Positions 57,038 to 64,000 of a stretch of DNA of 64,000 bases are shown here, one piece after another (the stretch's first letter is position 1; each line of letters begins with the position of its first letter). This DNA comes from Oopsacas minuta (lineage: Eukaryota > Porifera > Hexactinellida > Lyssacinosida > Leucopsacidae): assembly GCA_024704765.1 (NCBI GenBank), contig JAKMXF010000338.1, positions 1 to 64,000 on the forward strand, in the 5' to 3' direction. Under the pieces are notes generated by a model, which was given only the letters and a program-made list of their open reading frames with translations, had not been told where the DNA came from and searched no databases. Made by a program: the position numbers and the translations under genes.

Positions 57038-60000
57038 CTAAAATTAAGAAATTAAATTACATATGTGCCGACAGTCAACGTCTAAGGAGTTACAATGAGT
57101 AGAAATTATTCAATACAGCAATACTATTAGAAAGACATTCAAGTATACTAGTGCGCTACATTTGCTTAGTCGCTTCGCGACAGAAGGCTCATAAATGCGA
57201 CAGCAAGTAAACAACAATCGCACTTGCTGCGGCATTTCATATACGAAGTCCATTTGAAAAGTTTCCCTATTTTATATCTCGGAAGTTAATGGAAAAATTA
57301 ATCTAAAAATAATATACTATCTACTTCTATGCTTTATTATACACATAATCGGCCTCAAGTTCAATACACTTTTCTCATCTGTGTACCAGAGCTTCTATCC
57401 CCTCTGTCGCCGACTTTGTCCAGGCGCGTTGTCGAGTCTCTCGTCGCTCCAATAATCTCCTCTTCGTCTCGAACCAAATTCCTCGTAATAATTCCTTCAT
57501 CTATGGGAAAAGATGAAAAGTCACACGGTGCCAAATCTGGGGAATAAGGAGGGTGGAAAGGAATTTCACAATCGCATCTTTCCAATGTTTGGACAACTTC
57601 CTTTTTGGTGGAGAGCTGGGGCATTCATGATGGAATATCACACCTTTTTCTAACAGTTCTGGCCTTTTTTACTAATTGCAGGGCGTGTTTCTCTCTCAAA
57701 ACCCAAAGATAATAGTAATTCCACCACACGGTTGACATTCTCCTCAGTAGAGGCTGTTTCCGGACCTCCTGATTGAGGTTGATCGCCCATATCCTCCCTT
57801 CCTTCTCTGATGATAACGACCCACTTTCGCACAGTTTGTATTGATGGAGCGATATCTCCTAATGCTTCACTCAGATTTTGGTGGGTTTCCATGGGTGATA
57901 TATATAATAGAACAAAAAAATTGATGACTGTTCTTATGTCCCTACTCGTGAATGAAGCCTGTGTGGACAACTTATCCATAACGACAAGATCAGAGAAAAT
58001 AATTTTGGAGTGAATAATTGTCATCTAATAAGTGAAATGTTTAGATTACAAGTTAAGCTAATAGTTCGGGAATATGAGGGCTAAAACTGCAACACAACTC
58101 ATAGGCTGAACTAGGGAAACTTACTTTTCGAATGGACCCCGTATACATGATTCGTGGTCTATCTAAATATATTTTCGTATAAAGCACTCAAATAGGCTTT
58201 TCAATATAACAATTATAATAAGTAAGCACATCAGGATAAATTGTGGCACATATTTGTCTCTTCGTTGGGCATATTCTATGGAAATTTCATGCCATTTTGT
58301 CGTGGAAGGTGGAAGCTATTAGCGATTTTGTAACTTGAACTAATTATTGAAAGTCTTCATGACGTAATAATTCGAGAATGACCCAGAATGTTTCTAATTT
58401 GGGGTGACAGATATATTTGTATCTTATATTTACATATTCTATTACTATTTCATGCTGTTTACTCTTCTAGGGCAAAGTTAAGAGCGAAAAATGTATTTTT
58501 CGTACAAAATTTCCGCAATTGGTGTGAAAATTAACCATATTTCGGTGAGAATTTGAGATTTCGCTCCACAAACCGAATTTATCCTCTGTCAAAATCAACC
58601 TTGGGTACAATTACACTAATGTACCTCTTTTGTTGTATCTAGATATTAAATCACTATTTATATATAGAAACGCTGAGAGAAGATTATTCAAACAAAGAGA
58701 TCTAAAATTGGGCAAAAACTGACAAAGTTGGAAGATTTCTGTTACTAATCCAAATCATTTAGAGAAATTATATGCCTCTTTAGGGTGGAAAATGTGAAAA
58801 TTTATCAGAAATTTTAAGCTTTATTTGACAGATGTGGAAGTTGAAACCAAGATAAGACTTTTCTACCAATTTATGAGACGTTTTCAAAATTATACATTTA
58901 GGGGGTGAATGGCCTTAAGGTTTGGCAGCTTTCTATGCATCTTCATCATTTTTCTATACAAAGTATAGCAAAGTGGGGGCCAACTCCTAAAGGTTCATTT
59001 GTACGGGGAAACACCAAATGGCATTTTGCGGAGCCCAAAGACACCACTACCCACTTCTGGAGGTTCAACTGTATAAATATATTATAGTATATAAGTTTGT
59101 ATATTGGTCTAAGTGATTGAAGAACAAAGGTAGATATTTGACATGTAGGTAAATAATCGACACCTTACAACAGGTTCGGATTGTGGAGCAAAAATATAAA
59201 ATTCTCAAGGAAATATGGTGAATTTTCACACCTAGCTACGAAAATTAATGTCCAACAAACACACCCTTTGCTTATAAGATTGGCCCTATAAGAGTAAACA
59301 CTTGAAATTATTTTAAAATATGTAAATTTAGATACAAATATATGCTAACCCTTTATCTAGTTATTTCGTCATCATTATTTGACGAAATGAATAAAATTTT
59401 ACTAAATCGATAATAACATTCAATTTCCTGGGAATAAAGCATGAAAATTCTATAGCATATGCACCTCGAGGACATTAATACATGGTCGCTACCAACCACG
59501 AATATGCTAACACATTCTCGAGTTATTTACGTCATGATGACTAGAAAAAGTCACAAAATCGCTAATACCTTACGCCCATCACGAGAAAATAGCATGTAAA
59601 TTCCATATGATATGTATGCCCACCGAAAAGAGAAATATGTGTTCCTCAAAAACGCAAATATGCTTACTCATTATCGAGTATTAAGAAAAAATATATTTCC
59701 CAAATTGTTATGTTGAGAAGCCTATTTGAGAACATTATTCGAGATCATATTATGATAGACATCGGATTATCAATACAGTTGACTCCGCTCAATACACCCA
59801 CCAGTTATTCGGGTCAGCAGTATATTTGGGTCATTTTTTCAGGAACGAAATCGTGCCTATAGAAACTAATACAAAATATTTTCGGTTAATCGGATCAAAA
59901 TTTTCTATTAAGGTCATATAAAATAATATACTTGTTTATCATCCCAGCCCGCCCCATTTAATCTCCCTCCTCGGCAATTGTTTTTATTTTAATACATATC

Positions 60001-60749
60001 TTTATTTAATACTTATTTTCGCAGATGAGCATCTTCGAAACAAACTAATTATTTAACACTAGCACCCTTCACTTGCTAGGTCGCTGAGCAGTGTGGCTAA
60101 CCATGTGATTTTTCAAAAATCCAAAAAGGTGGCAATGGCATCATAATTTCGTCCAAGACTCAAACCTGTCCGAGTCAGGCCCAAATACCCCCCTGTATGG
60201 CAAAAATCAGCCCTGGGGTGTGCACTAAATTTTTATTATTATTATTTTTATCATTATTATTAAATTGTACAATAATTCAGATTATAGAGAGGAAGTGAAT
60301 ATTAGTTTTCCCATATACAGTGTAAGCATAATACGAATACCAACGTACTGTATGGTTAAATTTTATTCGCCTTTCCGGAGTTCATAAACCGGGGTAATAT
60401 CCATTGAAGTACGGTTGTAGGGACCTGATTATGTACGAATATTGTTCGTCTTATCAGAAATTCGTATTAACGAGATAGTTTAAATAAATTAGTAAAATTA
60501 CGCTAAGCAAATTATAAAAATAAAATGCCGCCCCCCGCCCCTATTTCGCAGAAAAAAATGGATAAGAAACAAGTAATTTATTTTACATGGCCTAAGCATA
60601 TATCACACTTTCGACGGGTGCACAGGGTAATCGAGCATGTTGAGTACGAATATGAATCATGCAGCGAAGAGACATGATTCACATTAGTTACTCATATGCC
60701 GAAGCGACCGAGCTGAGCAACCGGAGGAAACTAGTTTTTGTAAAATTAC
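57038..60749 (-). other. 3.7-kb intron of the piggyBac gene
   Basis: Bounded by donor GGAG|GTAATT (60750/60749) and acceptor TTTTAG|ATTT. Phase 1 on both sides makes the codon GAT and joins MESDTFG to DFFKLFF, the conserved P-x-D-x-F-x-x-F-F block of piggyBac proteins. Apart from a mariner fragment (57361-58024) and pogo-like end sequences near 59071 and 59780, the 58030-60749 part shows no gene. Confidence 0.75.
57361..58024 (-). pseudogene. mariner transposase fragment with internal deletion
   Basis: The N-terminal part (58024-57650) contains TSRDIRTVINFFVLLYISPM and GREDMGDQPQSGGPETASTE, a helix-turn-helix and linker like those of SETMAR-type mariners. It is followed directly by a C-terminal part with CDCEIPFHPPYSPDLAPCDF (57624-57361), so the catalytic centre with the first Asp is deleted. 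It lies in the piggyBac intron on the same strand. Confidence 0.8.
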
Positions 60750-61116
60750 CTCCAAAAGTATCACTTTCCATACTAGGGCCCACAAGCTGAGGTTGAAAAT
60801 CTTTCGAAAAGTATTCGTCTTGGTGAAAATCAGAAGGGGGTTCATTCCACCATTTAGTTCCGTCTTTAGACACATAATCGCATGGGCCATCATCCATCAT
60901 TGAAATAGAAGAACCTTCGGAGGTTACAGTTTCTTCATCAGTTAAGTCAACTGAAGTTGAGCTACAGGAACCACTCAAATCTTGGTCAGAAATATCATCA
61001 TAATCTTCATCAGAATTGTATACATGCCCACATATATCAATTTCAGAGCAGGTTTTCTTTGACTTGCTTTCAGGTGGTAAACTGAAACCTCGCTTAGATG
61101 ATTCTGCCATAATCAA
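60750..61116 (-). CDS. piggyBac transposase, exon 1 (residues 1-122)
   Basis: The start is MIMAESSKRGFSLPPESKSK at 61116. A strongly acidic, serine-rich stretch follows (YNSDEDYDDISDQDLSGSCS), then KDGTKWWNEPPSDF and SMESDTFG before the donor GTAATT. An acidic N-terminus followed by a D-G-x-x-W motif is the usual layout before the piggyBac dimerisation domain. The second Met (residue 3) is an alternative start. The spliced protein is about 606 aa, close to the family's usual length of about 590. Confidence 0.85.
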
Positions 61117-61477
61117 ATGCTATCTTAGAAAGGCTTTAAACAAATTAATGCAATAATTATTATCAGAAAACAAGTACAGTAGCACTCGATAATCGGGGCA
61201 CCTCCTCAAACCGGACACCCTTAAGCAATAATGAGAAAAATCAGATAGATACTTGTACGTACCTACTGTGTGAGAAATTCTTTATTATGGTCACTTTGTA
61301 TCCAATGTTCTTGAATGTAGAAGCTTGTCCAGAACAAGAAATTTCACTACTATAAAAATCATTTGCCATAGTGAGTTTCAAATATTTATTGGGTAAAAGG
61401 AATGTTATCTAGAGAATTTTTGAATAATGGAGATTTAGGATATAAATAATAACTGTCATATGAAGTAATGCCTAATA

Positions 61478-61967
61478 CAGTGCACCTCTATAAGTGGGCT
61501 CTCTTTAAATGTGGGACCTCTATAAGTGGGGGAATTTTGGACCTTCTTTGTTCATTTCCATACAAATGGACCTCTATAAACGGGGAAGTGGGAATGGGGG
61601 ACCTAGAGTTTTCAGAAGTTATCTTTTCCATACAAAATGACCTCTATAATTGGGGGGAGCTAGACATCATTTTCTCCTAAATTTATCTTTATATGTAGTA
61701 AACTACACAATTTTATTGGAACAATCTAGGGGGGAATCAGGATGGTGAAAACTATTGTTTATATCTTCTCTGCTTCATACCTAATGGTTGATTCTAAGTA
61801 TCTACACTCATCCCAGGGGTATAATATTCACAATAATTAATTAATACCCCAAAAAGAGGAAGCAATTAGCAATAATGCGTACTTAATAATACTAATTATA
61901 ACCGGGGAATGGGGGGAAATTCCAATTTCGCCCGTCCCATGCTCCCCCACTTATAGAGGTTGCACTG
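61478..61967. mobile_element. pogo-type MITE, 490 bp
   Basis: Ends CAGTGCACCTCTATAAGTGG and, inverted, CAGTGCAACCTCTATAAGTG are flanked by TA. The motif CCTCTATAA followed by G-rich sequence occurs four times in the left 170 bp. No coding sequence. It is non-autonomous and its source element is not in the window. Confidence 0.85.
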
Positions 61968-63035
61968 TACCCGAATACCACCCACAATGAACATTAGAAG
62001 CAATGGTTGTCTGATAAAAATAGAAGTTACGAGATTCAAGTGATGACTACAATATAAATAACAATGATTGAGCACTGAAATTTGAAAATTGAGTAGCCAT
62101 TTCGTATGTAAAGAAATTTTATGGGACAAAATAAAAGATATGAGCCATTGAGCTGACTCGATTGCGGGACTTGCGAACGCTAAGCGCCCACCTAACCCTT
62201 CCTACGGGCGTCTCACCAGACCATACGTGGTCCAATAATTTCTACTCGGACATTCGGTCGTTCGGTTTCATTCACCATAAATAAATTATAAATCTAATCA
62301 AACGTTAAGTATAGTTTGGAGCAGACTTAATTAACTTTTGATCATTCAGTCTCGTTGTATACGTAAATCCATCGGGTTGAGTCTATCACGAAACACCTTT
62401 TGTGGTGATAAGCTTTGGGAAACCTCGAGATCGAGTAGAAAAGCAAACGCCAAATTTTATGTATCATGCAACCACAACATTAGTTCTGTTTGCACAATAG
62501 ATTTCAAGATTTAAGTACAATGACCTTCATTATGGGTTCTAATTGAATATTTAGTAAATAAACAATACCAAATATCTGAGGTGGTCTTAAACATTTTACC
62601 TCGACTGTAGTTTGCAGACTCGCCAGTCGGCACAGAAAAAACCCCATAAAGGCAATCATTTTAGTACTGGGCCTACTATGAGTACATAGGCGTATCCAGC
62701 GTGGTGCTCAGGGTGCTCAAGCACCCCTAAGCTTAGCGATTAATGAATAGCAAACGAGCTTTGCCTAGTTGTACTGCGCGGCTTATAACAGTTTGGGTCC
62801 TCTCCATGTGCCCCTTGGGGCACCTCTTATAATTTACCTTAGCCCCCTCATGATAATCCTCGAAACGCTACCGAAGTATTCGATCAGCAGTGACGGATTT
62901 AGGATTTTGTTAAGGGTTTCATTTAGCCCGCCTGGAAAGGGGTTTTCAATTGAAACCTCTTTACCCTCTGGATCGGCCACTGCCCAGTATACACTCAATG
63001 GTTTTGAGAAGCTTACCTATATACGCTGTTGGTTA
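61968..63035. other. No recognisable gene
   Basis: The stretch contains short repeats but no readable domain. Near 62641-62680 an inverted copy of sequence at about 52750-52785 (CCCAGTACTAA...TGATTGCC) is present. Confidence 0.45.
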
Positions 63036-63885
63036 AAATTGACCCCAACCATTATCGTATTGACGAAGTGGGGTCAGAATTGACCCCAACCATAATCGTA
63101 TTGACGAAGTGGGGTCAGAATTGACCCCAACCATTATCGTATTGACGAAGTGGGGTCAGAATTGACCCCAACCATTATCGTATTGACGAAGTGGGGTCAG
63201 AATTGACCCCAACCATTGTCATATTGACGAAGTGGGGTCAGAATTGACCCCAACTATTAAGTGGGGTCAGAATTGACCCCAACCATTGTCATATTGACGA
63301 AGTGGGGTCAGAATTGACCCCAACTATTATCGTATTGACGAAGTGGGATCAGAATTGACCCCAACCATTGTCATATTGACGAAGTGGGGTCAGAATTGAC
63401 CCCAACTATAATCGTATTGACGAAGTGGGGTCAGAATTGACCCCAAACAATGTCATATTGACGAAGTGGGGTCAGAATTGACCCCAACTATTATCGTATT
63501 GACGAAGTGGGGTCAGAATTGACCCCAACCATTATCGTATTGACGAAGTGGGGTCAGAATTGACCCCAACTATTATCGTATTGACGAAGTGGGGTCAGAA
63601 TTGACCCCAACCATTATCGTATTGACGAAGTGGGGTCAGAATTGACCCCAACCATAATCGTATTGACGAAGTGGGGTCAGAATTGACCCCAACCATTATC
63701 GTATTGACGAAGTGGGGTCAGAATTGACCCCAACCATTATCGTATTGACGAAGTGGGGTCAGAATTGACCCCAACCTTTATCGTATTGACGAAGTGGGGT
63801 CAGAACTGACCCCAACCATTGTCATATTGACGAAGTGGGGTCAGAATTGACCCAAAATTTAATGGGGTCATTATTGACCCCACAT
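63036..63885. repeat. 41-bp palindromic satellite array 2 (about 21 units)
   Basis: Same unit and orientation as array 1 (50703-51550), with the same near-invariant TGGGGTCAGAATTGACCCCA core. One unit near 63255 is shortened. The last units at the right edge are degenerate (AATGGGGTCATTATTGACCC). Confidence 0.97.
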
Positions 63886-63887
63886 AG

Positions 63888-64000
63888 TCTACCGAAAGTT
63901 AAGCATTTCATGGCACCATTTCACTCGATTCTGCTCCTGCTCAGGATGAAGCTGATGTGGGATCCAACGGGCGCCAAGTTTACGTAGCTGAAGGGATTGG
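63888..64000 (-). pseudogene. mariner transposase, N-terminal side fragment (runs off the window)
   Basis: Minus-strand reading inward from 64000 gives LRKLGARWIPHQLHPEQEQN, then RVKWCHEMLNF, ending at the satellite edge. This is the linker region just before the first catalytic Asp of SETMAR-type mariners. The missing continuation (FNNGNS...GDETW) is what begins at the far side of array 1 (50690). Confidence 0.8.

Noticed and set aside
62150-62280. Possible structured RNA (GC-rich stretch with short complementary runs)
   Set aside because: No cloverleaf, box motifs or match to a known RNA could be supported by eye.

Overview
This window looks like repeat-rich, AT-rich nuclear DNA from an animal, most plausibly an arthropod. 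The unusually high load of Tc1/mariner elements recalls parasitic copepods such as sea lice, but that placement is a guess. I found no host housekeeping gene, rRNA, tRNA or CRISPR array. Nearly everything recognisable is a transposable element: Tc1 (DD34E, DD37E, DD37D), mariner, Transib (RAG1-related), hAT, pogo/Tigger, piggyBac, Helitron, a Ginger-like gypsy-integrase transposon, MITE-like foldbacks and tandem repeats. Most copies are broken by stops and frameshifts. Four look young or intact: the Tc1 at 7989-9686, the DD37D element at 38924-40236, the two-exon piggyBac gene at 55584-61116, and the hAT at 44666-46990, which is only lightly damaged.

Layout. 1-820: mariner tail inserted in a hAT remnant. 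1122-13162: a decayed Ginger-like element on the minus strand. Its seven-exon gene joins a gypsy-type integrase (zinc finger, DDE core, GPY module) in frame to a C-terminal cysteine-protease-like domain resembling USP/USPL1. One intron holds Transib copy A (4190-10505), which itself carries a mariner and an intact Tc1. 13299-19242: a DD37D element split by Transib copy B (5-bp duplication CTGTT), itself split by a DD37E element. 19300-21000: a decayed hAT. 22642-24802: a mariner split by a second mariner and then by Transib copy C (24803 to about 27000). 27693-35193: more Tc1-like copies and a pogo/Tigger element. 35297-41090: inverted 59-bp minisatellite arrays around Transib copy D (36307-40593), which contains an intact DD37D element. 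41119-47803: a three-level nest, Tc1 containing Transib copy E containing hAT. 47820-50690: Transib, Tc1 and mariner scraps. 50703-51550 and 63036-63885: two arrays of the same 41-bp palindromic satellite. Between them lie a foldback element, a Helitron scrap, the piggyBac gene and several MITE-like repeats. Mariner coding sequence stops at the outer edge of both arrays, at nearly the same codon.

How the parts relate: these genes do not form one pathway. They record successive insertions whose order can be read from nesting and target-site duplications. Two points deserve most attention. One is the integrase-protease fusion, whose exon phases agree at every junction. The other is a Transib family whose ends match the CACAGTG heptamer used by RAG recombinase, with 5-bp duplications exact or nearly so in four copies. 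All homology calls come from reading translations by eye; no database search was run.
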